A stretch of 36,893 nucleotides of DNA from Purshia tridentata (Eukaryota > Streptophyta > Magnoliopsida > Rosales > Rosaceae): contig QANT01005938.1 of the NCBI GenBank assembly GCA_003254885.1, forward strand, positions 1 to 36,893, in the 5' to 3' direction. The stretch's first letter is position 1; each line of letters begins with the position of its first letter. A model generated the notes under the pieces. That model was not told the origin of the DNA. It did no database searches and saw only the letters and a program-made list of their open reading frames with translations. Of this stretch, positions 11,191 through 23,272 are shown one piece after another. A program made the translations under genes and the position numbers.

Positions 11191-12364
11191 GGATTTTTAG
11201 CAAGATACCTACTTTAACTTTAACTCGATTTTCATATTACCACCTAAATTAAAAATTGAAGCAAGTTGCATGAATTAAATTTTACTTGCAAGTTACCACC
11301 TTCATCCAAATCTTCAGGGGTTGTTTGGTCCATTTATAGAAAAAAACTTAAGTGACCAAGTACAAATGGCCACATATACAGCCATTTTTCTTTTCTATTT
11401 TTCTATTTTTACAAACTTTAAAAATAGCTCTGGACTCAGAAAAATACGCGGAAAATTCCTACAGATTCATCTTGACTAGTACTAATTTACTACAAAGTCA
11501 AATTACCAATTTTCCTTTCAAGAGTTTTTAGAAAATTTTGAAAGTCCAAATTTTTTTCTAAAAAATTAAAATAAATTTCCCTCCATAAAATAAATTTTAT
11601 AGAATTTTTGTAAAGTCTCAAAAGAATTCTAAAAAAAAAATTGGAAATTACCAAAATCCTATTTTATAGAATTCTTTCAAGACTTTACAGAAATTCTAGA
11701 ATTTTTCTTGAATTTATTTTCCTTTAAGACCGAGAGGTCTTTTGGGTATCAAGTGTTCACAAGAAAGATAGAATTATAGAATTCTTTCAAGACTTTACGG
11801 AAATTCTAGAATTTTTCTTGAATTTATTTTCCTTTAAGACCGAGAGATCTTTTGGGTATCAAGTGTTCACAAGAAAGATAGAATTAGTTTTTAGAAGACC
11901 AATGGTGTAGACCTTATAATTTTTGGAGTTCGGGAGTTTATCATATTGATTTTCAAAGAGTTTGGAATATTTTAATATTCTGGAAATAAATTTGAACTTC
12001 CAAAATTTTTTGAAAACTCTTGAAGGAAAAATTGGTAATTTGACTCCATAGTAAATTAGTACTATTCAAGACGAATTTGTAGAAATTTTCCGTGTATTTT
12101 TCTGAATCCGAAACTATTTTTAATTCATTTTCAAACTTTGTAAAAATAAAAAAATAGAAAAAAAAATAGATGTATATGTGGCGACTTGTAATTAGTTACC
12201 CAAGTTTTTTTTCTATGAATGAACCAAAAAACTCCTAAAGATTTGGATGAAAGTGGTAACTTGCAAACAAAATTTAATTCATGAGGTAACTTGCTTCAAT
12301 TTTTAATTTAAGTAGTAACATGCAAATCGAGTCAAAATTCAGGTAAGTATCTTACTAAAAAGCC
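11191..12364. mobile_element. Non-autonomous Mutator-like element (TIR-MULE), 1174 bp
   Basis: Both ends begin with the same sequence in opposite orientation: GGATTTTTAGCAAGATAC on the left and, reverse-complemented, GGCTTTTTAGTAAGATAC on the right. The inverted similarity then runs for about 400 bp per arm, through blocks such as TTAAAAATTGAAGCAAGTT and TAGTACTAATTTACTA. A perfect 9-bp target duplication, TTACTTTTA, flanks it at 11182-11190 and 12365-12373. Ends starting with G, arms of hundreds of bases and a 9-bp duplication identify a Mutator-type element. No transposase frame is present, so it would need a transposase supplied elsewhere. Confidence 0.85.
11664..11886. repeat. Tandem duplication, period 110 bp, inside the Mutator-like element
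   Basis: The unit starting TTATAGAATTCTTTCAAGAC occurs at 11664 and 11774, with two visible substitutions (ACAG/ACGG and GAGG/GAGA). It sits in the loop and inner arm of the 1174-bp element and probably arose after insertion, or is shared by a subfamily. Confidence 0.9.
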
Positions 12365-12373
12365 TTACTTTTA

Positions 12374-15151
12374 ATAGTTAATAATTCACAAATATTTGAC
12401 GACTAAAAAGCAAATTGAGCTTCTCTTTATATGCATTGACGACAAATTATTTTGATAGACGTGATTTATTGATAATTACATATATTAGATTATCTTGACA
12501 CGCGTAGTTAACTAATGATTATATGCGTCCAAATTATCCTAATAAACGTGGTTTGCTAATAATTACACGTACCAACGAGTAAGAGAATAAAACGTGTATG
12601 ATTCTCTAGTAAAAAAGTAAAACAATCACGCAGGTTGTTTTGCATAAACGGCCTCAGCAGTTTCTGCTATACGTGGGAGATTGTATTTGCTGAAAGGAAA
12701 TGCTTGACCTTCGTCATTTGATGGGTACAAAAAGTATCATGATCGAAGCAATAAGTACTGAAGCTACCAAAGCTTCTTCTTTCTTTTCTTTTTTTGTTTA
12801 CCGGCTACAATCTTGAATTCCATTCCCAAAGGTAGCAGATCAAGTTTTCATTATGCATTTGCCTTGGGGTTTCTTGCTAAATGTAGTAAAAATCTTTCAT
12901 GCTTTCAATGTTTAACAAAGAAAAAGAAATTAGTACTTTTATTATTCTTGACAGCTATGAAAAGAAAAGTTAGAAATCGTGAATGAAAATAGAAATTTTG
13001 CACTTTTAAAATAATACGTTCATTACTAGCTTGGAAAAGACCCATTACCCACTGTCTAATATTAGGAATGTTTCTCTAATACCACACGTACCTAATGTAG
13101 AAATAGCAGATCCGGCAATCTAACGTCTGACATTAAATAAGATATTTATAAATTTATAATCCAAAAAATAAATTATAAAACTAAAGGCACATCAAACTGA
13201 AAAGGGTGGATATATAATGGCTCAAGAGTACTCAAGAGTAAAGATACATCCCTATAGGCTATAGTTGTTGTACGTACTATTTTAGAATTAGTCAGTGGTC
13301 GATCATTTTCGTGACTGTAGTTGATGGATAATGGCTCAACCATATATAATCAACCCTTGCAAACGCCATACTAGTGATATCAAATCTTTCATGGTTTCTA
13401 GTAACGCATTATATGTTGTGGGTCATATTTATATGCACAAACTAACCAACCAAATACAAACTAAATCCAACAAAGCCATTAATATGGATATTATATAAAT
13501 TTCATACATTTTTCTAAGTGGAGCTACAAATTGAATAATATTACCCTGCAGCAAATAATTACACCAAGCTGCCTATATACTATATAAAATCATTATTATA
13601 TATCTCAAAGTAGAAGTTTAATTTATATTGTAGTGGTTGACTTATCCCAACTCTTTTCTGCATAGCGCTCGGCATTGCAAATTCTGAAAAAAAATACGGA
13701 CACGTCTGCTTTAGAAGAAAACTGTATATATATATATATCTAAGATTTGATGGAGTTTTATTTTTTATGTGTGAGTCGAGTGACCATTTATGTGCACCAA
13801 TTTGTGATTGACAAGCACATGTGTGTTTGTCTCCCTCCTAACTTTAATTAATAGTTAAGGAGGTGGCAAATATATATACACATGTTATCGCCCCACTCTG
13901 TATTCGTCTCTGCATTGTTCATCGATCACTTTGATCATTTCATATGGTGGAGGCTGATCTTCATGCCTGCTTCTTTCTGCATCGATCCAGTTCTACCTCA
14001 TGATTTAATCCATCAACTCCACAAAATAAAATATATATCAATATCATGATCAAAACCCCAATTAATTTTGAATAAATTAAATTATTATTTTTCAGTTAAA
14101 GTAGTTTAGATTTGAAGAGCATCTCATTGATGTTGCAATTTTATAAAGTTGATTTTTTGATTTAATGCAAAGAGAAGAGATGGAATTGTGGCCATTCTAT
14201 AGAGCGTGTGGGCAAATGCTATTAATAATTAGATCTTAGTACACTTAGACAAGAGTTGTTGTCACAGTTCTAATTACGGCCCTACCAACCTGTCCTTAGG
14301 TATCAATTTAGACCCACAAAAATAAAAACTAGGATCCCCAAATTACATGACAATATTCTACACTCAAGTTACTCAACAATTCTCATAAACAATTAATTTA
14401 ATTATAAAAAAACTATATATCATTTTTAATAATCACATTATTATCTCTGGATTATCTACTTTTATAACATTAATATTAGCCAATTATAGAATTGCAAATA
14501 TGAAATTGCAATATTTGGGTTACCTCTACCTCCAACCATACAATTTATATAATTTCAATCATAATACGATTATGTATCATATTTACTAATCAAATTATTG
14601 TTCCTTCATCACTTTCACATCATAATTAATCTAAGGCTAGCCACAAAGAACTACATTTTTGGATTACATATCTATCTCCGGCCAGCAGGACAGTTGATAT
14701 ATCATTTCAAAATTAGAGGAATCTAGCTAGCTAGAGTTTCCATGGTGAATTATGTGATCGAGGACAATTGGGATTTTGTACAATTTGAATTCCAAGTGCG
14801 CCACGTTTACAGCATGGAGAAGATCAACTTTTTATTTATTTATCTATAGGTACGTGCATCAAAAAGAGATGGGTGAATCTTGTAACCTACTTTCTTCATC
14901 AATCTTCAATCTTCTACCTTTTCATTTTTGGCACTATAATGGAGTTTAGTGACGTGTTACAAGCTCATTGGCCGACAATATGAACTCCACGTCCATCTTT
15001 GCTCTCATTGTAAACCCAAGGGACATGGAAAATTTCCTTAGTGGCTCCTCATCATATCTTGCCCTCTTTAACTATCTTCTATATAGTTCTATATACCTAT
15101 ATATATATATATATATGCTAGTGGTGTTCGACGCAGTAGGCCTATACCTGC
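12374..15151. other. AT-rich intergenic DNA, no gene supported
   Basis: No frame with a recognisable domain. I noticed only short TA tracts and a G/C-poor composition. The last few hundred bases are the upstream region of the mini zinc finger gene. Confidence 0.6.
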
Positions 15152-15318
15152 TAGGGTTAGGGTTAGGCACCCACCAATACAAACCTACCCTTTTTCTCTT
15201 TTTCTTCTTTTAGAGCTCATCAATAATCAATTCCTTATTTGGCTATCAATAGAAATACCAGACTTGTTGCTCCAACATCCAATTCCATCAACAATAATTG
15301 AATTTAGGATTAGGGTTT
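15152..15318 (+). promoter_or_regulatory. Telo-box-like motifs upstream of the mini zinc finger gene
   Basis: TAGGGTTAGGGTTAGG lies at 15152-15167, and a telo-box (TAGGGTTT, the reverse of AAACCCTA) lies at 15311-15318, just 10 bases before the start codon. Several TATATA stretches at 15080-15116 could serve as a TATA region. Telo-boxes are common in genes active in dividing tissue; their role here is inference. Confidence 0.45.
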
Positions 15319-15328
15319 TTGATCAAGC

Positions 15329-15601
15329 ATGAAGAAACGCCAAGTGGTAGTGAAAAACAGAAGCGCTAGCTCTAGTACTTCATCTTCATCAGTGGTTAGA
15401 AGTGTGAGGTATGGGGAGTGCCAGAAGAATCATGCTGCGAATATCGGAGGGTACGCGGTGGATGGGTGCCGGGAGTTCATGGCGAGTGGGGAGGAGGGGA
15501 CCAGGGAGGCCCTCACATGCGCTGCTTGCGGCTGCCACCGGAATTTCCATCGGAGGGAAGTGGAAGCTGAGGTTGTTTGTGAGTATTCTCCTCCCCATTA
15601 A
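15329..15601 (+). CDS. MIF2: Mini zinc finger protein (MIF2-like)
   Basis: A 90-aa intronless protein. The ZF-HD class zinc finger spans about residues 26-84, with the family core [11 protein letters not shown] (27-37), [14 protein letters not shown] (40-53) and [16 protein letters not shown] (62-77). Putative metal ligands are C31, H35, C47, C64, C67, C69, H70 and H74. There is no homeodomain, which defines the MIF subfamily. MIFs dimerise with zinc-finger homeodomain proteins and block their DNA binding or nuclear entry; they affect hormone responses and meristem or flower termination (family knowledge). The Ser-rich N-terminal stretch (11-21) and the start MKKRQVVV also fit MIF proteins. 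The nearest member I recognise is Arabidopsis MIF2 (about 100 aa); the exact orthologue (MIF1, 2 or 3) is less sure than the family. Confidence 0.92.
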   Translation: MKKRQVVVKNRSASSSTSSSSVVRSVRYGECQKNHAANIGGYAVDGCREFMASGEEGTREALTCAACGCHRNFHRREVEAEVVCEYSPPH

Positions 15602-18600
15602 TTAGTTTTTGAATCGCGTGTATAGGAGGATTGAAGAGGGTCTTTAATTAATTTCTGAAATTAACTGATTTCTGCAAAAGATTGTGAATTGTTCTACTTG
15701 TAGATATATCAAAGTCAACAGAGATATATTACTCTTGAATGGAAGAGATAATTAAATTAAACTATAATTTGATGAATTCTCAAAAAGAAAAAAATTTTGG
15801 TTTAATGTTTGCACATGTTCTTGAGATTGGTATGGTTATGGCCTTATTAAAATACTAAGACATCAACATGGTTTAAGTTGTTTCATTCTAGCAGAATCAT
15901 GAATTCTTCTCTATATCATATAATTCAATTATAATTTGAAATTGAATGGAGAATTAGACTTTGATAGAGCAAAAGCTAGCTCTTTGTACTAGTTCTTTAA
16001 TTTTCTCAATCATATATATAATATTGGTATATTTATGATGATTATGCAACTACTTCACAATAGCAATCGTATTGAAACAGGGATATATGTGATTAATTTT
16101 TCCAGGATATAGGTACTGTTTTATATACAATATATATATATATATGCATATCAAAACTTACAATGAGTTTTAGCTCCAAAACATGGCTCATAAGATTCAT
16201 ATATACAACGTGCCTGAAAAGAGAAAAAAAGATGAAGAAGAAAATCCACCTTCAATTACAACACATAACGTCAATTCCTCTAGAATATGTTGTTATATTT
16301 TCTGAAAGGCCCACATATCCAATCATGTTAATTATCAAGAGTTCAACAAAGCCAACTAACAAGCTTAGAAAAAAACAGAAATTATAATTATATAACACTG
16401 TACTGCGCAGTGTCCCTAGTTCCTTTACTTTTCGGTGGTCAGTAGTGGAAATATTGCTGGGACCAAATAAAAGATAATTAAGAAGATTAAATGTAACATA
16501 TATTATTATTAGATAACTAAGTTGGACTACTAGTGGAAACCATACTTTGGATGTCCTCGGAGACATTTGGACCTTTCTTTTTATTTTTAAATTAATGATA
16601 CTTATACAGTTGTGTAACTTGCTGTGTTTATATATAAAGACCATTATCGTTTTTGTTTTTTCTGCCATGCTAGCCAGTCCCTAATTAGCTTGCCCTATAA
16701 AGGATTATAGGATGCTTAATTTGCCCCTTTGTCCACCTTCCTACTTTACCCAAAACATGGATTTGTGAGAAACTGATCTTGGTATAGATATATAAGTAGC
16801 TAGGGGGCGGCCCAAGGGTAATAATACAGCTCAATTGTATCAAGATATTAAAGTACGCACACCCTTAATTATATATATATGTCACCATTAGTCATTATGA
16901 ACTGAAGAAATTTATCACATTGTAAGCCATGGAATCATATGCAGCTTAATTAATTAAAGGTTATGAATACTACATGTTGTGATCCATATATAATGTTCGC
17001 AAAGAAAGAGAGACGGAGGAAGGTATACATAAAGAATTAACTTGAGGGCATGAAAATATAAAGAATTAACTTTAGGGCGTTAGGAATATCAGTCACTTTG
17101 TAACCGGCCCCTCATTTTTCTTAATCATATATATACATGTTCATGCATGAGCCAGACCAAGTTATTTTCCTTATGATATATTATATATATTATAGTAAGA
17201 TTTCCGCTTATATATAAGTTTTTCTATATTGATCTTTCCAAAATTCAAATAGAAAATTAATTAATAGGCCAGGGGATAGCTTGAAATTAAACAGATAGAG
17301 GAAAATAGTTGTAGAGACTACTAGCTAGCTCTATAGCTAATGCTAGATATTAAGTGAAATTTTGGAGATGAAGTAAACAGTACACATCTCAATCAATCAA
17401 AGAATGAGTGTTCATTATCTGTTCATCTAGGCCACCAACACAATCATTGCTGCAATAGTGGTGATCGATTAGATATGGGTTGAGTCATGTCAAATATTGA
17501 GAACCACTTCGATCATTAACAGTATCTATATATATATATATATATATTTAGAATTCATTAATTATGATATATCGATCGTACGTTCCTTAATTATTTTTGT
17601 TATCTTGGTTTCTGGATCTCTAGCTATGTGTCTCCCTTTTCATCCATTTTTCTTTAAATTAATCCAAGTGTCGTACAATGTTGTCCACTTTTCTCACGAC
17701 CAACAGGAAAATTGTATTGTGGAAAGCCTATCCAATCCTTATTTTAATTTTGTTTAATGATAGACTAGCTGTATACAAACAATTAACTATACATATATAT
17801 ATGCATTCTGACCCGGCCACCTTATGATCCAATTGACAGATATATTGTAAGGAACATATATTCCAGTATGAGCATGAAATGAATAATGCATAATATATAT
17901 ATATATAGTAAAAAAGTAAGAAGGAGTAAGGACTAAACAATTCAAAGCTAGCTTACTCAAGCTAGGAATTATATATTCAAAACATGGGGCAGCTCAGACC
18001 AAGCTCCCCACATTAATTATACCACTCATATTGCACATGTTAGAACACATGGCTGGCCTGGTAATTAGTTCTTCTCCTATATATATGAGAAACTTAAACA
18101 AATATCCTCTCAAACGACAAGACAATGTCACACACGCATGATATGCATTCATATATGTTTAAGAGTTTATACAGCATACATATATAATCATGTATCTCAT
18201 TTAAAAGTTTATGCATCAAGATTTTTATAGCCAAAATATTTAAATCAAATAAGCAGCATGGAAACTAATATAAGGATCGATAAGAGCAAGTTGAGACGTT
18301 TGCATGTGGATGTGGTGTCGTCATCAATGGATCATGCGAGAATTAATCTAGCCATGCATTTATATATAATGTATTTGCGTCTCTTAGCTAGCCCTCCCAA
18401 TCCCATAGGGATGATACAGCTTCCAAATTACATGCACAACTAATTATAGGCTACCTTTGATGCTTTCAAGCCTATTAATACATGCAAATGGCATGGCAAT
18501 ATGTACGTACAGTAGCCTTTTGTTGCTTCCCAATGACAACTAAAAAAGACAAAAAAGCTACCATATATTTTTCTCTATTGGGTGCGCACTTAACATCCAA

Positions 18601-20303
18601 TCTAGTAAAGCTTGCATGAGCTGGCCCAATATGCCATGTCCCTGAATATCAAAGTTGTGGTAGAGAAGACAGAAGAGGGAGGAGAAATTTGATGGCAATG
18701 GGATGCAGTGACCCCCTCGTATTGTTACTTTATTATAAATGAATCAATGACCACTTAAAATGGATCAAATTATGAGAAAAATTTACAGGTGTGACCATTC
18801 TTTCTTAATAAATTATTACATAACTAACATGTGAGGGAGTGGTGTGAGAGAAAGTGTACACAGCACACATGTTGTAAGTGTTTCTCCTCCATCAATTACC
18901 ACTGATTGAAACCATTTTTACACAGAGACAGAAAGAGAGAAACGACATTGTGACATAGTGATTGTGTACCAAAAAAAAAATGAAAATACAGGAACAAACA
19001 GAAGTAGTACTTGTAAAGTGACATCTCACCAAGAGAGCATTCATAATTTCATAACATTTTGGGATGGATCAAAGGAGCTAGCTTCCATTTTAATAAGCGT
19101 ACGAAAAAGGGCAAATGGGTCATGTTTGGGCCCGGCTTTCTGAAGCTATGACGGGCCAAGGACAGTCCCACTCGACCTTAGGCCCAATCCAAGGATCACC
19201 AACTTCCCTGTGAGAACTTAAGCTTTAAAGGGCCACCATGGAGCCCAGTGACAGACAATAAGCCTAAAAGCACAAAAACGACAGGACGGTATGGGTTTCG
19301 TATTTACAGTGCACGCGAACTACTGCTGTCGTTTTGGCGCATCTCAAAGGTCATGTGCTTGGTTCTGATAAGGGCACATGGCTTACACTTTCAGCTCTCA
19401 AACTAGAAACTCCTTCTGTGGGCCCTGTGGGCCCCCGTGGCCCAGTCCTATTAAAATTATGAGGTCCCATTATTCTCCAAGCCCAAATTCAATACACTGC
19501 TAGACCATATTTTCTTACACCCCCAGCCTTAGATGTTGCCACGTCACCAATGATGCATCTTTCACAGGCTTGATGGGTGGTGCATTTGAATCTGGTGGGT
19601 TGATAAGTTGATAAGACTGTGGTGTACGATAGTGTAGTGTGCAAATGCATGTAGGATGGACATTTTTGAAAATTGATAATTTCATTGGTTATTGATATTT
19701 TTTGGGACCATAATAACTGTTATGAGTGTGCGATCTAATCTGCTGCCGACTTCCTCTGTTTTTGTGGACCTGCACGGAACGAACGTCCCATGTTACTAGC
19801 TTACTAGACAACAAGCCATCGGCATCTTTATGAAATTACTTGTAAGCCCTTCGAAATATTGTCCAAGTTTTCATAATTTTCATGGATAATCCATCAATGG
19901 TGCATGGTGAGACTCTACTCTATCAAGTTTGTTCCGAGCTTATATAGAAAATAAGAAAAATTGTAGCGTTCGTGTCACGGAATGTAGTAACATTCTCGTG
20001 AGAACAAAAATAAACGCAACTTAAACCCAAAAATTAGTGGTAATAACATTTTCTCAGTCCTATTTATTTTTTTAAGAATAAAACTGGTGATTAGAAAGAA
20101 GAATATGATTTATTGAGAGAATCAAGATTCTTTTTTTATTTTTAGGTGAAAGGATTTTATTCTCAATGGGGCAATTTGGGAATGTGACCCCACCATAGAT
20201 CAAAACCAAGTACTTTTTTCTTCTTTAATATTGTATATAATAAGTAATAATGTAACATAAATATATAATAGAATGACGGTATATATGAGCCCCTCAAACA
20301 GAT
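15602..20303. other. Intergenic DNA, no gene supported
   Basis: 4.7 kb of AT-rich sequence. The longest frame, 16252-16668 on the minus strand (138 codons), shows no domain and is judged a chance frame. A short imperfect direct repeat (AAAGAATTAACTT...AGGGC) occurs near 17031 and 17060. 18950-19500 is more GC-balanced but has no coding signal I can support. No structural RNA seen. Confidence 0.55.
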
Positions 20304-20312
20304 CTATATATA
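20304..20312 (+). promoter_or_regulatory. Candidate TATA box of the GASA gene
   Basis: CTATATATA, 128 bases before the start codon. Transcription would then begin near 20335-20345, downstream of the ATG at 20317, which supports using the ATG at 20440 as the start. Confidence 0.55.
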
Positions 20313-20439
20313 GCCAATGCTCAGTTTGCATTCTAAATCAAGTCCCACACCACACTACTATACCCCACTACCCAACTTCAACCAATCCACTTTCTATATC
20401 TTTCTCTCCTCTAGAGGTTGGTTTGGTTTGCTGGTAGCA

Positions 20440-20980
20440 ATGGCCATGGCTAAGATTCTCTGCTTTCTGCTTCTTGCACTCCTTGCCATTTCCGTGGTTG
20501 CAAACCAGGTGATGGCAAAAGAAGCCCAGTATCACTTAGATAGTGTAAGTTCTTCCCTACCCTTTTCTCAAATTAATCATTGGTAGTGTTTTTTAGACTA
20601 TGTAGCAAGGCTAGAATTGTCATTTTCTGACTGAAATTTTGTGTTTTTTCCAGGGAAGGTATGGACCTGGGAGTCTTAAGAGCTACCGTAAGTAACATGA
20701 TCACTACAACACCCCCATATTCTTGCTTGAATCAAATTATAATTTCTGTGACAAGCATTATGGATTTTTAATTTAACAATTTTTTATGGAATTACCAGAA
20801 TGCCCATCACAATGCACAAGGAGATGTAGCCAGACACAGTACCACAAACCATGCATGTTCTTCTGCCAAAAATGCTGTGCCAAGTGCCTCTGTGTTCCTC
20901 CTGGTTTCTATGGTAACAAGGCTGTGTGCCCCTGCTACAACAACTGGAAGACCCAGCAAGGAGGACCCAAATGCCCTTAA
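20440..20980 (+). CDS. GASA6: Gibberellin-regulated GASA/snakin peptide (GASA6-like)
   Basis: Exons 20440-20544, 20654-20687 and 20799-20980, with GT-AG introns, encode 106 aa. Residues 1-26 form a signal peptide with a Leu/Ala-rich core, so the product is secreted to the wall. The C-terminal GASA domain (about 46-106) has the 12 conserved cysteines, in blocks KPCMFFCQKCCAKCLCVPPG and CPCYNNWKTQQGGPKCP. The linker GRYGPGSLKSYQC and the motif KPCMFF match Arabidopsis GASA6 best. GASA proteins form six disulphides and act in gibberellin-linked growth, germination, redox control and, for snakins, antimicrobial defence (family knowledge). An in-frame ATG at 20317 exists but would bury the signal peptide and lies before the expected transcript start. 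The MAMA start offers two Met codons, 20440 and 20446. Confidence 0.95.
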
Positions 20981-21225
20981 ACACGTTTTGCTTAATTTAA
21001 TCTTCTCTAAAATGGGCTACCAATAATATTTGGTATTTATTTAATCAGTAATCCTATAACTATTTCTTGAATCTATAAGATAGTTTCTTTGATCTTCTTC
21101 TCTGGGTCATAAATTCAATGACCTCTCTTGGGAGAATTAATTAATTGTAATCCATTGCTCCTTTGGGTTATTGGTTTGCAAAACCCCAAATGAGAGCTTT
21201 GACATAATTTAAGTCTTTATGTATT

Positions 21226-21231
21226 AATAAA
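21226..21231 (+). terminator. Candidate polyadenylation signal of the GASA gene
   Basis: AATAAA 246 bases after the GASA stop codon, followed by T-rich sequence. Confidence 0.5.
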
Positions 21232-23272
21232 ATTTGTTCTTGTTCATCAATGTTCTGTTTCACCAAAGGTCCCAACTTCAAATTTGTAGTGTAATCCATC
21301 AAGGTTTTGAAAAGTGAAAACATAAACTATAATTAATAGTGTCCCTTAAGGACTATAATATTCTAGCAACTAGCAAGCTTTAACTTTGGCTGTACTCTGC
21401 TGTTATTGGGTCTCTGTTAAATATAAATTATATGGAACATTTGTATCTGGGTCCAATCCCATACATAGGGTGTACTTGGACTAGCCGCACCAACAAAAAC
21501 ATGGAAAGCACCCAGATCCAGATGGCTATTATGGTAATCAATTAATTCATCCAGATATTGGCACAAGGCAGAACATAACGTGTGCCAATTTATCATAAAC
21601 TCAATGCCAGAGGGTCCAAGTTTGATTCTTTAATGGAAGCCTACCTTAACTTCTAGATAAGAAAATTGGGTTTTGTTTTCATTAGGAGGTTGACTACAAG
21701 TGGGCTAAAGTGTTCCAGAGTTGAACTTTGGGTAGCCCGAGAATTTCCTCCTAATTGAATCTGAAGCCTCATCTCCTGTGAGTTGCATGGAATTAAACCA
21801 TCTTGCCTTTTGCCATTGGCCACTTTCATGCAAATTTCCTCCTTAAACCATTCTGATTGGTGAGATATGCCTTTATTCAAATTAAAAAATGGAATGCACC
21901 ACACACTGTCCATATTAGTGTGAAAGTTAAGGTAATCCTAAGGTAATTTTCAGATATAATACATTTTTATGTTAGGTGTATAATGTCTTAAAATTACAAA
22001 AAATTAAAACAACATGGACTAAATGTGATTTCAAGCCAAAAGGCCCAAAAGACAGAGATAAAAAGCACTTTACCCTATTATTTTATTAATATGATCCCAA
22101 GCAATCTCAAAGAAATTTCAAATTACTTACCAAGAAAAAAGAAAATTCATTTCAACTTGATTTTTCACAAGATCCGTCTAGAGAGTAGAAAGTCAGAGAC
22201 TGATAATTTGATGAGCGTGTGTAAACCAATGAATATGAAAACCTTATGACTAGACGTGAGGACGAGCACAACATAGCAAGACTCGGAAGCAAAGCGACAC
22301 GAGAAAGGTTCTTAAAGTCATGCTCTTTCTGTTCTCCATTTCATGAACAACCAAAAGGGTTGAATAAAGTATTCATTTTGATGATAAATCAAATGCCATA
22401 GCCCACAAGAAAGGTTTAGAAATAATAATACAATAATAATGGACTTTGTTCAAAGGCCCCTCCTCTTTGTGGTGGGCTAGAATGTCTCTTTGCAGTCTGG
22501 AAATATATTTGCATGCCATGATGAAGTTTCAGAATCCCAGTTGAGGTGCTCCTTTTGTAAGTTCTAATCGTCCCAGTTCATTAATTCATAATTCTTTGAA
22601 AACCCAGATGAGAAAGTTTTCATTTTTTAATGTTTCATGCTTCTTTTTTTGTTTTTCTTTGTATATATATTTTTTTTGGTTTTTTGCGGCGAGAAGTACT
22701 TTATATAAATTATGTAATCAACTGTAATAAGTACTTTACATGTATGTTGTTTATTCACTCTATGCAGATTTATGACTTGCTCAGTTGCTTTGGTGATTAT
22801 TTCAGGACAGAGGTTTATGGTTTTTCCAGAAAGCCAAGGATTTTATGTGTAGCAAGTTCACTGAATATAACCCATGGCCTTAAAAAAATAGAGAAATTTT
22901 TTCTTAGATTGATGTTTTTTCTGTTCGTTAGAGATAGGTAGCGTGGCGACAGAGGGTTTAAAGGAACCACCTTGAATCCTTGTTCAAAATCCTTCGAGGT
23001 TTAAAGACAGTTTGGGTTTCACATTCAAGATGGGGGTCTCTCTTTCCATGTTTATGGGAATCAAGCTGCTATGTTAAGAAGCTGAATTGATGGGCATTGC
23101 CTTTATTTTTGTCTTTTCCCCAGCTAAACGATTGTGGGGTATTAGTTTTTCGGACCATTAAGATGCTTTTTGATCTCTAGGATAGGGCCATTGATTGCAT
23201 TCCTCAATTTAGTGCAATTGTCGTTGTAGTCTTGTTCAGTTTGCTAAACTTGGTAGAGCTTGGTTCCCCTGA
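21232..23272. other. Intergenic DNA and likely 5' region of the GT47 gene
   Basis: No protein-coding gene is supported. The last several hundred bases (about 22450-23272) are less AT-rich and T-rich with GCAG/ACAG sites, so they may contain the promoter and a 5'UTR, possibly with a leader intron. I could not fix its boundaries from sequence alone. Confidence 0.5.

Noticed and set aside
14968..15213. 81-codon frame just upstream of the mini zinc finger gene
   Set aside because: Low-complexity Tyr/Ile and Phe runs derive from TA and TTC tracts; no family match.
16252..16668. 138-codon minus-strand frame with hydrophobic segments
   Set aside because: No recognised domain, AT-rich composition typical of chance frames, and no supporting promoter or splice context.
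17979..18013. Short foldback GGGGCAGC...AGCTCCCC considered as a microRNA precursor
   Set aside because: The stem is too short and does not match any microRNA family I know.
20317..20439. In-frame upstream extension of the GASA protein
   Set aside because: It lies at or before the expected transcript start and would bury an obvious signal peptide.
22630..22941. 103-codon frame upstream of the GT47 gene
   Set aside because: No domain; more likely promoter or leader sequence of the GT47 gene.
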